Below are positions 20,318-28,830 of a DNA stretch of 64,000 nt, in pieces. The position numbers and the translations under genes were made by a program. The stretch is from Marivirga atlantica. Lineage in GTDB: Bacteria; Bacteroidota; Bacteroidia; Cytophagales; Cyclobacteriaceae. Location of the stretch: positions 1,240,001 through 1,304,000 of the forward strand of contig NZ_JAERQG010000001.1 of the NCBI RefSeq assembly GCF_016734805.1, given 5' to 3'. Below the pieces are notes generated by a model. That model did not search any database, was not told the origin of the DNA, and worked only from the letters and a program-made list of their open reading frames with translations. Numbering within the stretch: the first letter of the stretch is position 1; each line of letters opens with the position of its first letter.

Positions 20318-20584
20318 ATGATGGAAAATAGCTTACTGGCTGAAATGACTGATGAGCAGCTACTGCTTGAAAAGAAGAAAATGCAGAAATCAAAGATGCT
20401 CAATGCCCTGGTCATTGGCTTTCTGGGAGGTGTTGTAGGTGTGGGACTTGTGGCTGCCTTTAAGTCTAAGAATTTTGTAATTATCATACCTATGTTATTC
20501 CCTATATACTTCATGTATAAAATGCTGACTAAGCCTAACAAACATGCAGAGTTGGAAGCCTTATTGAAAGAGCGAGGGCTTTGA
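20318..20584 (+). CDS. small membrane protein, unknown
   Basis: 88 residues: a charged N-terminal helix (MTDEQLLLEKKKMQKSKM), two adjacent hydrophobic helices (about 28-45 and 52-69; the first Gly-rich: IGFLGGVVGVGLV), and a charged C-terminal helix. Inner-membrane location is likely. No known family. A second ATG directly follows the first. Confidence 0.55.
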   Translation: MMENSLLAEMTDEQLLLEKKKMQKSKMLNALVIGFLGGVVGVGLVAAFKSKNFVIIIPMLFPIYFMYKMLTKPNKHAELEALLKERGL

Positions 20585-20690
20585 CTGATAATATTAATGT
20601 TATTAAATCAGTTTTTGGCAACAGAATTTTAAGTAATTTTTCAGTTTATTATTAGTAAAGCATGAAGTCTGAAACTCATCATGAATCAAC

Positions 20691-21677
20691 ATGATACATA
20701 AAATTTCAATTTTATTAGGATTAATTATATTGGTTTCTTGCAGTAAACAGACTCAAGAAAAAACTGACAGAGAGAAGCCAAAGGTTGCTTTGGAAAAGAA
20801 AACCTTAACCAAAGAGAGTCCAGCAAATGTAGAGGGTACTAAAAAGCTTAAGCCTGTTCCCAAATCTGAACTGTCAGATTGTGATAAGTATTGGAGGAGG
20901 CGATTTCCAAAGGATTCTGTGAAGGTTAATTATATCAATCAAGTACTATCAAGAGCTGAACTTTCCGAAAATAATAGGGATCTTTTGAGTGCATTAAAGA
21001 ATGACGAGAAGCAAAGTCTAGCATTCAAGGAAGTGCTTTCCCCAATTTTTAGAGTGACTGATTCGGCAATTGGTATTTTAACTTATCCGAAATACAAACG
21101 TGTTGATAACAGGCAAATTCCCGTTTCACAAGAAATGGACTTAATCAATAAGGTTGATACTTCATCAGAATTTTCAATTGAGGATTTAGGTAAATTAAAG
21201 TTCTATCCAATGGTGTTAGATTCTATGTATAAGTCTACTTCTAAGCCAACAATTAATTACTATAAAATTAATGGCACTGGCACTACTAAAATAACAGAGT
21301 TGGGTTCCTACTTTGATGAATGCCTTGAGTTTTACTTATACTCACTTGACACAACTTCTATTTCTAAAAGTGACAAGATTCTATTCAGCAGTCCTTTAAA
21401 ACTAGATTTAATTTTCGAAAGTAATCCTACAGTTGATTCAATAATAAGAAGTGATTATAAAAAGGAATGTCTTGATTGCCCAAATAGTAATCAGTATCAA
21501 AAAACCTTCGCCAGAATTGAAGGATCAGATAATTTATTCTTTGTATATGCTGATACATTTCCAATTAATGATGAATTAGATACACCTTCTAGAGCATTGG
21601 TATACAGAAATAAGGAAAATGAAATTATCTATTTATGGTATGAAGAAATTGACTTTTTCGGATGTAGTTGTCTTTAA
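20691..21677 (+). CDS. lipoprotein, unknown
   Basis: SPII signal with lipobox ILVSC (Cys17), then a Lys/Glu/Thr-rich linker of about 45 residues (KQTQEKTDREKPKV) and a globular domain beginning at SDCDKYWRRRFPKDS. The domain has paired Cys near the end (CLDCPNS and FGCSC), which may form disulfides in the periplasm. Not a family I recognise. It heads a plus-strand group of three lipoprotein genes. Confidence 0.55.
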   Translation: MIHKISILLGLIILVSCSKQTQEKTDREKPKVALEKKTLTKESPANVEGTKKLKPVPKSELSDCDKYWRRRFPKDSVKVNYINQVLSRAELSENNRDLLSALKNDEKQSLAFKEVLSPIFRVTDSAIGILTYPKYKRVDNRQIPVSQEMDLINKVDTSSEFSIEDLGKLKFYPMVLDSMYKSTSKPTINYYKINGTGTTKITELGSYFDECLEFYLYSLDTTSISKSDKILFSSPLKLDLIFESNPTVDSIIRSDYKKECLDCPNSNQYQKTFARIEGSDNLFFVYADTFPINDELDTPSRALVYRNKENEIIYLWYEEIDFFGCSCL

Positions 21678-21743
21678 GTAAAAAAGTTAATCGTATAGCT
21701 ATAAGTCAGCAATGCAATAAATAGAACTTTGAATCTTATCAAA

Positions 21744-22493
21744 ATGAAAAATCGAATTATAATACTTTCCGCGTTTGTAGTTATAGTCAGTTGTAGTAGT
21801 CCCAAGCCAAAAATCAATCGCCAAACAACTATTGATAGTGTGGCTATTGTTGACGATAGAATGCAGGATTCTACAAAGATTCTAGTTTCAGATTTACCTA
21901 TTCGATTTGACAGCACAGATGTGTTACTTCATACTGTAGGACTGGTTGAATTCAAGCGAAGAGGAAAGTACAGTAAATACTCTTCGACTTCCTATAGTAG
22001 TTCAGATATTGCCTCTAATTATTTTAAGTCAGACAATTTTAGAGGAGACTTCATCAATATTATTTTTGAAGACAGTTCAGGAAGAAGACTTTTAACGAAA
22101 AATAAAATTACTATAAAGGGAGGTGTTTTTTTAAGACAACTCTATGATTTAACTAAGCAGGCTTATCTACTTTATGTTGTCTATGATAGAGATACTAATG
22201 GTGATTCCAAATTGAATAGTGAGGATATTGAATCACTCTACATAAGTAAATTGAATGGAACAGAATTAACCAAGATTACACCAGAACTACATGAGTTTTA
22301 TGATTACCGAATGCTAAAAGGAGATAATGGACTTTATTATAGAACTTTAGAAGATGTAAATGAAGATGGTGAATTAACTACGCAAGATAGATTTCATTAC
22401 TTTTATCTCGAATTTAGAAAAGAAGGCTACTCAAAGAAAGAATATTATCCATTGGATATAATCAAAGATTTACATGATCAAATACATCCTTAG
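21744..22493 (+). CDS. lipoprotein with two dockerin-like calcium loops
   Basis: Start taken at the ATG (lipobox VIVSC, Cys17) rather than an in-frame TTG at 21729. The mature protein carries two loops matching the Ca-binding pattern DxNxDxxxNxxD of dockerin/EF-hand type: DTNGDSKLNSED (150-161) and DVNEDGELTTQD (204-215). They are about 54 residues apart within a beta-rich domain (AYLLYVVYDRD, YRTLEDVNEDG). Likely a surface or periplasmic calcium-binding protein. It is not a cellulosomal dockerin, because the helix pair and the close spacing of the duplicated segments are absent. The gene ends at the border of a decayed deacetylase fragment. Confidence 0.6.
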   Translation: MKNRIIILSAFVVIVSCSSPKPKINRQTTIDSVAIVDDRMQDSTKILVSDLPIRFDSTDVLLHTVGLVEFKRRGKYSKYSSTSYSSSDIASNYFKSDNFRGDFINIIFEDSSGRRLLTKNKITIKGGVFLRQLYDLTKQAYLLYVVYDRDTNGDSKLNSEDIESLYISKLNGTELTKITPELHEFYDYRMLKGDNGLYYRTLEDVNEDGELTTQDRFHYFYLEFRKEGYSKKEYYPLDIIKDLHDQIHP

Positions 22494-22579
22494 CCTATTT
22501 TTTTATTCCTTTTCTTAACAGTTGATTCAGAGCAAAAAGTGGCCATTACCATTGATGATGTGCCCAATACTTGCTTATA
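22494..22579 (+). pseudogene. decayed N-terminal fragment of a polysaccharide deacetylase
   Basis: Directly after the upstream TAG, the frame encodes a hydrophobic signal-like run (IFLFLFLTV), then DSEQKVAITIDDVPNT, and stops at TAA (22577-22579). KVAITIDDVPNT is the characteristic first strand of NodB-type polysaccharide deacetylases of Bacteroidota (metal-binding TxDD motif). There is no start codon and the rest of the roughly 250-residue domain is missing; the next gene begins 26 bp later. Best read as a relic of a deletion that removed most of a deacetylase gene. Confidence 0.6.
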
Positions 22580-22604
22580 ATAAGGAACTCGTTAATTTTA
22601 AATT

Positions 22605-23087
22605 ATGATGTCTAAATCAACGGAGTATCTATTCACGCTTATTCTTTTAATACTCTCTGCCTGTTCTAGTAGTCAAAGTAATTATGAAAAACTAAATCAA
22701 AGGGAAAAGCTGTTGGTCGGCAATTGGATGAGGGTGATAGATAATGGACAAGTTCAAGGCTGGTATTTGGAGTTTCACGAAGACCGATCTGGTATTTTTG
22801 GTCCTGTTATGCAAGCCGATGGAAAGGATGTGATATTGCCTTATATGTCACTCTTGATGAAATCGTGGAAGCTAGTGAATGATACTTTAGTTATCGAGTC
22901 AAAAATCGATCCTAATTATGTAGTACATGGGTCTGATGGCAAAGAGATAAAGCAAAATGACAAACCGAGCTATGTTACATATCTGGTTTCAGAATTATCA
23001 GATACGATTATGGTGTTAGAAGATTTAACTACAGGAGTTTCACTCAAGAAAAAGCAATTCAGCAAGACAGAAAAATTAACAAATTAA
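22605..23087 (+). CDS. lipoprotein, unknown (lipocalin-like)
   Basis: 160 residues with SPII lipobox LILSAC (Cys20). The mature domain reads LLVGNWMRVIDNGQVQGWYLEFHEDRSGIFGP...SWKLVNDTLVIESK, the strand order of lipocalin-like 'GxW' small beta-barrels that are abundant in Bacteroidota. No ligand can be proposed. It lies just after the deacetylase relic, so its original upstream context may have been lost. Confidence 0.55.
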   Translation: MMSKSTEYLFTLILLILSACSSSQSNYEKLNQREKLLVGNWMRVIDNGQVQGWYLEFHEDRSGIFGPVMQADGKDVILPYMSLLMKSWKLVNDTLVIESKIDPNYVVHGSDGKEIKQNDKPSYVTYLVSELSDTIMVLEDLTTGVSLKKKQFSKTEKLTN

Positions 23088-23172
23088 ATTTATTAATATA
23101 CCTATTTTGAGTGAGTTTACAAATCAATCCACTATCAAATCATATGAAAAAAAACTTAACTTAACGACATTG

Positions 23173-23236
23173 AACTCGCGCCAGCAAAGATCATCGGTTA
23201 AAATAGCACGAGCTACAAGCTCGCGCTAGCGAAGCC
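23173..23236. repeat. REP-like palindromic element
   Basis: Inverted repeat TAGCACGAGC (23204-23213) and GCTCGCGCTA (23219-23228) around TACAA, one mismatch. A degenerate copy of the right arm (CTCGCGCCAGCAAAG) lies upstream at about 23175-23189. GC-rich against an AT-rich intergenic background, as for REP sequences mobilised by RAYT/IS200-type transposases. No transposase is present in the window. Confidence 0.5.
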
Positions 23237-23286
23237 TGACAACTCTAAACTTCCTTCTCCACCCTTCTTATTTCCTAAAATTCACA

Positions 23287-23294
23287 TAGTTTTG
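23287..23294 (+). promoter_or_regulatory. -7 box of the DUF808 gene
   Basis: TAGTTTTG fits TAnnTTTG and lies 22 bp upstream of the ATG at 23317. Confidence 0.45.
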
Positions 23295-23316
23295 CCTCTT
23301 AAACTCTATAAATATT

Positions 23317-24198
23317 ATGGCCTCAGGATTTTTTGCCTTATTCGATGACATCGCAACGCTTATGGATGATGTAGCAGCCATGAGCAAAAGTACCACTCAA
23401 AAAACAGCAGGCCTCCTGGCCGATGATTTGGCTGTAAATGCAGAAAAAGCTTCAGGTTTTGTGGCAGCCAGAGAGCTACCCGTGTTATGGGAAATTAGCA
23501 AAGGCTCATTACTGAATAAACTGATTATACTGCCAGTAGCTTTTCTGTTAAGTGCTTATCTGCCTGTAGTGATTACCCCCATCCTTTTAATTGGTGGTAC
23601 TTATTTAGCTTTTGAAGGCGTAGAGAAAATCTATGGGTATTTCTTTCATAAAGGAGAGAAAAAGCAGAATGACCTGGATACTAAGCTTTCAAAAAAGGAA
23701 ATACTGGCTCGCGAAAAGGCCAAAATTAAATCCGCCATTTTAGTTGATTTTATCCTTTCTATAGAAATTATCATGATTGCCTTGGGTAATGTGGTGGAAG
23801 AAGAAATTCTCCTGCAAATTATAGTGGTAACGATTATAGCTGTACTGGCAACAATAGGTGTTTATGGGGTAGTGGCACTACTGGTAAGAATGGATGATTT
23901 AGGTTATAAACTGATAGCCAGGAGTGATTCAAAAGAAAGCTTTATGGCTAAGCTGGGAGCTGGACTTATTAAATTATTGCCTTGGTTAATCAGAGCACTC
24001 ACGGTGTTGGGTACTGTTGCCATGTTATTAGTTGGGGGTGGACTTTACGTACACAACATTCATTATTTACATGAGCTTTTGCATGCTTTGCCTTCTATGC
24101 TGGCTGAGCTACTTGTTGGTTTAGTAGTTGGCATAATCGCCCTGCTCATTTTTAAATTGTTTAAACTGGTGAAAGGGGCTGTTAATAATAAAGATTAA
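23317..24198 (+). CDS. DUF808 family inner-membrane protein (YedI-like)
   Basis: 293 residues beginning MASGFFALFDDIATLMDDVA, the strongly conserved N-terminus of DUF808/YedI proteins, followed by KTAGLLADDLAVNAEKASGF. About six hydrophobic helices (two around 75-100, others near 140-190, 220-240, 255-285) make it an integral inner-membrane protein. A cytosolic Lys-rich loop lies near 110-135. Function is unknown in all species. It has its own -7 box and is probably monocistronic. Confidence 0.92.
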   Translation: MASGFFALFDDIATLMDDVAAMSKSTTQKTAGLLADDLAVNAEKASGFVAARELPVLWEISKGSLLNKLIILPVAFLLSAYLPVVITPILLIGGTYLAFEGVEKIYGYFFHKGEKKQNDLDTKLSKKEILAREKAKIKSAILVDFILSIEIIMIALGNVVEEEILLQIIVVTIIAVLATIGVYGVVALLVRMDDLGYKLIARSDSKESFMAKLGAGLIKLLPWLIRALTVLGTVAMLLVGGGLYVHNIHYLHELLHALPSMLAELLVGLVVGIIALLIFKLFKLVKGAVNNKD

Positions 24199-24286
24199 TA
24201 TTAGAAAGAGGGGAAACACTTAGCTTCAATAAAGTTGAGAAAAATGAAATATTTTGAGTTAATCATAGTTTTTAACTTAAAAAGAA

Positions 24287-24715
24287 ATGAAAGTTTCTAA
24301 TTACTTAATCCCCCTATTATTTTTTTCTCTTTTGATAAGTTCATGTAAGAATTCAACCGATGATTTCAATCAAGGAAGTGAAATTGAAGGTAGCTGGCAT
24401 TTGGTTGAATATATGCCCAATGTCTTTTTTCAAGATGATCAACTAACTTTTGATAGAGGTGAAATTGTATGGCATTTTAATACAGAGGAAAAAGTATTAT
24501 TTATTGAAATGGCTGCCGGTGTTGATTTTAATGTAATTGAAAAGGGAATTCATACCTACGAATTTGGTGATAATGGATGTAATTATGACGATAACAAGTT
24601 TATCAAAGTTGAATCGAACGGACTAGGAGTTTTAATTAAAGATGATATCCCTAAGGGGATTTTAACAATAAGCAATGCCTGTGTGGATGGTCATATCTTA
24701 AAATTCGAAAGATAA
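24287..24715 (+). CDS. lipocalin-like lipoprotein, unknown
   Basis: 142 residues; SPII lipobox LISSC (Cys20), mature N-terminus rich in Asp/Ser/Asn. The domain starts EIEGSWHLVEYMPN (GxW lipocalin-like signature) and has two Cys near GCNYDD and NACVDG that may pair. Its stop is 7 bp from the stop of the convergent M20 peptidase. No specific family assigned. Confidence 0.55.
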   Translation: MKVSNYLIPLLFFSLLISSCKNSTDDFNQGSEIEGSWHLVEYMPNVFFQDDQLTFDRGEIVWHFNTEEKVLFIEMAAGVDFNVIEKGIHTYEFGDNGCNYDDNKFIKVESNGLGVLIKDDIPKGILTISNACVDGHILKFER

Positions 24716-24722
24716 ACTGCTG

Positions 24723-26015
24723 CTATTTCAATCGCTTCATTAAAACAGCTGCTCTTTTAGCCTGAACAGCTAATTTACTCAGATCACCAGTTTCGTTGAT
24801 GGTATGGTCATCAGCACCGCTTAGACCCATACCGTCTATGGCCATATCTACCAAGCCAGCTGTGAAGCTTACATCTGCAGCACCGGCATTACGAGGATTT
24901 ACAGCTTCCACTGTGCCAAAACCTAAATCCTCACTTACTTCATTATATAAACTTAATAATCGGTGATTGCCCTTTGTGGAGGCTAGTGGAGGATAGCCAC
25001 CAGCTTTGAAAGTTAACTCGGCAGAAGTACCAGGATAGTTTTCATTTACAATTTGCTCCATTTTAGCTTTAGCCATTGCTAATTGTTCTTTGCTTACAGC
25101 TCTAATATCGCCCTGAACTGTTACTTCTTGTGCTACCACATTGGTTTTACCAAATGCGGTGCCTGAGTTGGTATTTGCGTCAAAAGTAGTCTGTGTACCA
25201 CCCACTATTACTCCGGGATTGAAAGTTAGATTTTCTTCTTTGCTTAATTCCTGATAGAAGCTGTCGAGAATGCGAGAAGCCTCATAAATAGCACCAACAC
25301 CTACTTTATCAGTAAACACTTGTGAGCTATGGGCGGCATTTCCTTTGACTTTTAATGACCAGCTAGATGAACCTCTACGAGCCACTACAATCGTTTTTGG
25401 ATCACCATCTGCATTTTCAAAAGCAAGGGCAATGTCAGCCCATTCGGCTGCATCAGTTAATGCTTTTTTAGAGGCTTCTATTGGGCTTCCACTTTTTTCT
25501 TCATCACCTGTCATCACTACTTTAATTTGCATCTGGTCAAGTAGCTTTGCTTTTTTTAAGGCTTTAAGTGCCATGAGAATAATCACATCGCCACCTTTCA
25601 TATCTGCTACTCCCGGACCTTTCATAATGCTATCGTTAAGCATTTCATAGCTTTGAAAAGGACTGTCTGGCTCGAATACGGTATCTAAATGACCAATTAA
25701 TAAAAGCTTTGGACCTTTATTGCCTTTGGTTTCAGCGATTAGATGACCTGCCCTGTTCCATGAGGCACCATCCTTCCAGGTGGCATCCATATTGAGTTTT
25801 TCAAATTCGCTTTTAAGTCGCATGCCTACGGATTTTACACCCTCGAAATTCATGGTGCCGCTGTTCATGTTTACTAGCTCTTTCAGCAAATCAGTATAAT
25901 AAGCTGTATGTTTATCTACAGACTGCACCAGTTTACGCTCAGTCTTATCTTTTTGTGCAAAAGATGAAGTTATGAGGAATAAGGTAAGAACGATTGAAAG
26001 AAAAAATCTGAACAT
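24723..26015 (-). CDS. exported M20 metallopeptidase (glutamate carboxypeptidase/CPG2-like)
   Basis: Signal peptide 1-20, then a two-domain M20A peptidase. Zinc ligands and catalytic residues are visible: His109 and Asp111 in GHLDTVF, bridging Asp138 in GVADMKGG, Glu172 (base) and Glu173 in TGDEEKSG, and a final His in GADDHTINE near the C-terminus. The lid/dimerisation domain is at about 215-320 (RRGSSSWSLKVKGNAAHSSQ). CPG2-type enzymes remove C-terminal Glu from folate-like and N-acyl amino acid substrates; here a periplasmic aminoacyl or carboxypeptidase is a safe call while the exact substrate is open. Confidence 0.88.
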   Translation of the reverse strand: MFRFFLSIVLTLFLITSSFAQKDKTERKLVQSVDKHTAYYTDLLKELVNMNSGTMNFEGVKSVGMRLKSEFEKLNMDATWKDGASWNRAGHLIAETKGNKGPKLLLIGHLDTVFEPDSPFQSYEMLNDSIMKGPGVADMKGGDVIILMALKALKKAKLLDQMQIKVVMTGDEEKSGSPIEASKKALTDAAEWADIALAFENADGDPKTIVVARRGSSSWSLKVKGNAAHSSQVFTDKVGVGAIYEASRILDSFYQELSKEENLTFNPGVIVGGTQTTFDANTNSGTAFGKTNVVAQEVTVQGDIRAVSKEQLAMAKAKMEQIVNENYPGTSAELTFKAGGYPPLASTKGNHRLLSLYNEVSEDLGFGTVEAVNPRNAGAADVSFTAGLVDMAIDGMGLSGADDHTINETGDLSKLAVQAKRAAVLMKRLK

Positions 26016-26113
26016 GAATTAAAGGTTTATTGGTCTGTTCAAATTAATAAAATTTGAGAGGTTTTGTTTAAAGTGGATCTATACAATAGTGGATAATCTT
26101 TTTCCAACCCGTC

Positions 26114-26133
26114 ATTCCCGAGAAATCGGGAAT
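26114..26133. repeat. REP-like hairpin
   Basis: Perfect 8-bp arms ATTCCCGA and TCGGGAAT around a GAAA tetraloop in the 211-bp gap between the M20 and RDD genes, flanked by CCGTC and CTG. This looks like the widely dispersed 'CGTCATTCCCG' intergenic repeat. No T-run, so not a standard terminator. Confidence 0.45.
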
Positions 26134-26226
26134 CTGTTCCAGAAAGTGTGCTTGCTAAATGGCTCTTATATTTAGATAAATTTGACTCTTCAGTATTTCA
26201 CTGCTCATAACTTTGAGAAGAGGAGT

Positions 26227-26712
26227 CTAATGTACACTTGTTTTGGCAAGCCTGTCATAAATAGTTCTTTCACCTTTACTAAAAAACAAGCTTATAAAAT
26301 ATCCGAAGACTAGAATTTGTGGTAAAACCATTAAAGCCCAAACCCAGAATGGAATTTGCAAACCCTTGTTTTCATAATAAAACAACCAATGAATGCCAGT
26401 ATGCGCGAGCTCCCAGGGAAGAAATTTTAGGAAGTTTCTAATAAAGATGGAGCTTTCATTGGTAGAAGTTCGAAGTTTAATTTTAAGGATTCTTTTCCCC
26501 AGTGTGGCTTTATGTCTTCCTTTCTCAGTAAGATATACATACAGAAATGCTGGTATTGTTAAACTTATTAGACCAGTTAATTGGCCTTCAATAGGGCCTA
26601 GAACAGGTATACTCATATTTGAGAAAGTGGCCCATAAAATAAACGCATAACTGCCAATAATTAGGTAATCAATGAATGTGGCGATAGCTCTTTTGATTAT
26701 TAACAAAATCAT
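26227..26712 (-). CDS. RDD family membrane protein
   Basis: 161 residues with the RDD signature: Arg/Asp in KRAIATFIDYLIIG (helix 1), helix 2 around LISLTIPAFLYVYL, the TLGKRILKIKL loop, and further hydrophobic segments near the C-terminus. RDD proteins are small inner-membrane proteins of mostly unknown transport role. It starts 4 bp after the stop of the CarboxypepD-reg gene, so the two are one transcript. Confidence 0.8.
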   Translation of the reverse strand: MILLIIKRAIATFIDYLIIGSYAFILWATFSNMSIPVLGPIEGQLTGLISLTIPAFLYVYLTEKGRHKATLGKRILKIKLRTSTNESSIFIRNFLKFLPWELAHTGIHWLFYYENKGLQIPFWVWALMVLPQILVFGYFISLFFSKGERTIYDRLAKTSVH

Positions 26713-26716
26713 AGTT

Positions 26717-27742
26717 TTATGGATTTGGTTGGTAGTTGGCAGGTAACATTAAAGCCATTTTCTTATTGGCTATTGTACCTGAAAACAGGATTTCATTGAA
26801 ATTGGTGTGAATTCCATTCGTGTCTATCAAAAAGTTATTAGTATAAAAACTGACAGCTGATTGCTCCTTTTTATTATAAAGGATGCTCAGACGAGCTACA
26901 AAATTTTTCGGATTGAAACCTCTTTCTTGTTGCTCTACGGTCACACTGGTCATCTGGTTAGCATTTTCTAAACTTAGAAATCGCTCCGGTTCAACAGGGA
27001 AACTTTTAAAATAAAGCTGGTAGCCATTTTCTTTTAGTTTATTTGCTTTAAGTGCCCTGAAAAAGGAAATAGTAGAATTCTCAAATGCTTTATTTCTTCT
27101 TTTCAGAAGCTTTTTGTTGCTTTCTTTTTCTATAAATTGTGCGGTACCTGAATAAGTGTTAGATCTGATCTCATTGACATTTAGTGTGAAACTGTAGTAG
27201 ATACTCTGAAACTGAACGAGATCATAATTTACTTCATAACCTAAATAGTTATTCATTATGTGAAGTGGTTTGGAGGCAGTAGCTGAGAATGACAAGGTTC
27301 TAGGATTATACTTAAAACGGATATCCTCTTCGTTGAGAATCACACATTTCTTCTGTAAAGATTTATCACCAATAAACTGCTCTTTAAAGGCTTTCATCAT
27401 TTGCTCACGAGTAAATGGATTATTAAAAACCACTACCTCATTCATAACTGATACATCTTCTTTTAAGATAATATTATAGTTTGTATCTGCCCTTGGTTGT
27501 TCTATATATGCTTTTTTGTAACCTAAGAAGCTTATTACCATCAGGGCATTGAGGTTGTTCTTATATTCGAAGGAAAACTCACCTTCTGTGTTAGTAGCGT
27601 CTCCTATTGTGGTACCATCAATATAAACTGTGGCTCCAACGAGTGCTTCACCTTCCTCAGTTGAAACTTTACCTTTAATAAACTGAGCTGATAAATTAAT
27701 GCTACAACTAAAAAATAATATTAGGAGTAAATGATTCTTCAT
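26717..27742 (-). CDS. exported protein with CarboxypepD-reg-like domain
   Basis: Start placed at the ATG giving a clean signal peptide (LLLILFFSCSINLSAQ); an in-frame TTG at 27772 is less likely. The first mature domain is FIKGKVSTEEGEALVGATVYIDGTTIGDATNTEGEFSF, the CarboxypepD_reg-like (transthyretin-like) beta-sandwich found at the N-terminus of TonB-dependent transporters and other Bacteroidota surface proteins. Here it is followed by a roughly 230-residue domain of unknown fold and no barrel. Probably an outer-envelope protein. Operon with the RDD gene. Confidence 0.75.
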   Translation of the reverse strand: MKNHLLLILFFSCSINLSAQFIKGKVSTEEGEALVGATVYIDGTTIGDATNTEGEFSFEYKNNLNALMVISFLGYKKAYIEQPRADTNYNIILKEDVSVMNEVVVFNNPFTREQMMKAFKEQFIGDKSLQKKCVILNEEDIRFKYNPRTLSFSATASKPLHIMNNYLGYEVNYDLVQFQSIYYSFTLNVNEIRSNTYSGTAQFIEKESNKKLLKRRNKAFENSTISFFRALKANKLKENGYQLYFKSFPVEPERFLSLENANQMTSVTVEQQERGFNPKNFVARLSILYNKKEQSAVSFYTNNFLIDTNGIHTNFNEILFSGTIANKKMALMLPANYQPNP

Positions 27743-27816
27743 GCTTAATGATTTGAGTTTACAATTCACCAAAGTTAATTAGCTCATCGGAGTGGATTAA
27801 TAATCAAATTTATGCC

Positions 27817-28704
27817 TTAAAAGCTCCAGGCTAAAATTCGACTTTTTTTGTTTCCCTGAGCCATATCTAATACTCGAAATCTTTTAACTTCTTGCTTCTG
27901 TAACACCTTTTTAAGTTTGTGTAGATTATCTTCTTTCGAGATTAAACAGCTAAACCATAATACTTGATCGCCAAAAGCTTTACTTTCTCGTATGTAGTTT
28001 TTTACGAACTGAATTTCTCCTCCCGGATACCATAACTCATTGCTTTGGCCACCGAAGTTTAATTCAACCTTTGCAGTTACCTTGCCCTTTAAATTCTTCA
28101 GTTTTCGTTTTGTGCCAGCTTCAGCCTCTTTTGCCGAAGCATGAAAAGGTGGATTACACATTGTGAGGTGATAATACTCATCAGGCCTGATAATTCCATT
28201 CAAAATGGATTGCTTGTCCTTTTGTAGACGAATACCAATTTTCCTGGCAATAGCTGTATTATTGGTAACATTCTTTCGAGCAGCTTCAACAGAGTCTTTA
28301 GCTATTTCGCTGCCTACAAAATGCCACCCGAAAAGACTAGCGCCAATTAAAGGATAAATGCAATTGGCGCCTGTTCCAATATCTAATACCGTTGTTTGCT
28401 CGGTTGTGCCTGCTGGCGTAGCATCTAGTAAATCTTTTAGATACAAGAGGTGATCGGCTCGTCCTGGTATAGGAGGACAAAGGTTGTTATTTGGGATATC
28501 CCAGTATTGTAGCTCATAATGATGCAACAGTAATGCTTTATTCAATTCCTTTACAGCTTCAGGATCGAAGAAATTAATAGTCTCCTGACCATGTTCATTT
28601 ACAAAAAGGTGCTGTTTTAAAGCAGGGTTAGCCTTTGTAAGAGGAGGGAAGCTATACCTGCCGTGATGTTTGCTTTGAGGATGTAAACTACCTTTTTTTG
28701 CCAT
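27817..28704 (-). CDS. rlmF: 23S rRNA (adenine(1618)-N(6))-methyltransferase
   Basis: SAM-dependent methyltransferase that modifies A1618 of 23S rRNA. The N-terminus HPQSKHHGRYSFPPL (8-22) and LPxIPGR-type region (NLCPPIPGRADHL, 74-86) are the RlmF signature. SAM motif I is VLDIGTGANCIYP (106-118) and the catalytic NPPF motif is CNPPFHAS (183-190). The conserved GGQSNELWYPGGE follows. 295 residues is the usual length. Cytosolic, monocistronic. Confidence 0.95.
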   Translation of the reverse strand: MAKKGSLHPQSKHHGRYSFPPLTKANPALKQHLFVNEHGQETINFFDPEAVKELNKALLLHHYELQYWDIPNNNLCPPIPGRADHLLYLKDLLDATPAGTTEQTTVLDIGTGANCIYPLIGASLFGWHFVGSEIAKDSVEAARKNVTNNTAIARKIGIRLQKDKQSILNGIIRPDEYYHLTMCNPPFHASAKEAEAGTKRKLKNLKGKVTAKVELNFGGQSNELWYPGGEIQFVKNYIRESKAFGDQVLWFSCLISKEDNLHKLKKVLQKQEVKRFRVLDMAQGNKKSRILAWSF

Positions 28705-28779
28705 TTTATCAGCATTTATTTCATGCCTTGATTACAAGGTATTAGAAATAATGCAATTGATATAAACTGATGTGAATAA

Positions 28780-28809
28780 AAAAGCTCGATAGAAGTCTAT
28801 CGAGCTTTT
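28780..28809 (-). terminator. rho-independent terminator of the M16 protease gene
   Basis: 13-bp arms AAAAGCTCGATAG and CTATCGAGCTTTT with a 4-nt loop. The A-rich left flank gives a T-run on the minus strand. It lies 22 bp past the protease stop. Confidence 0.75.
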
Positions 28810-28830
28810 AAGCTTATAATTTTAGAAAGG

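Noticed and set aside
21744-22493. Cellulosomal dockerin
   Set aside because: Two calcium loops are present, but the duplicated helix pair and spacing of a true dockerin are not, and no cohesin was seen.
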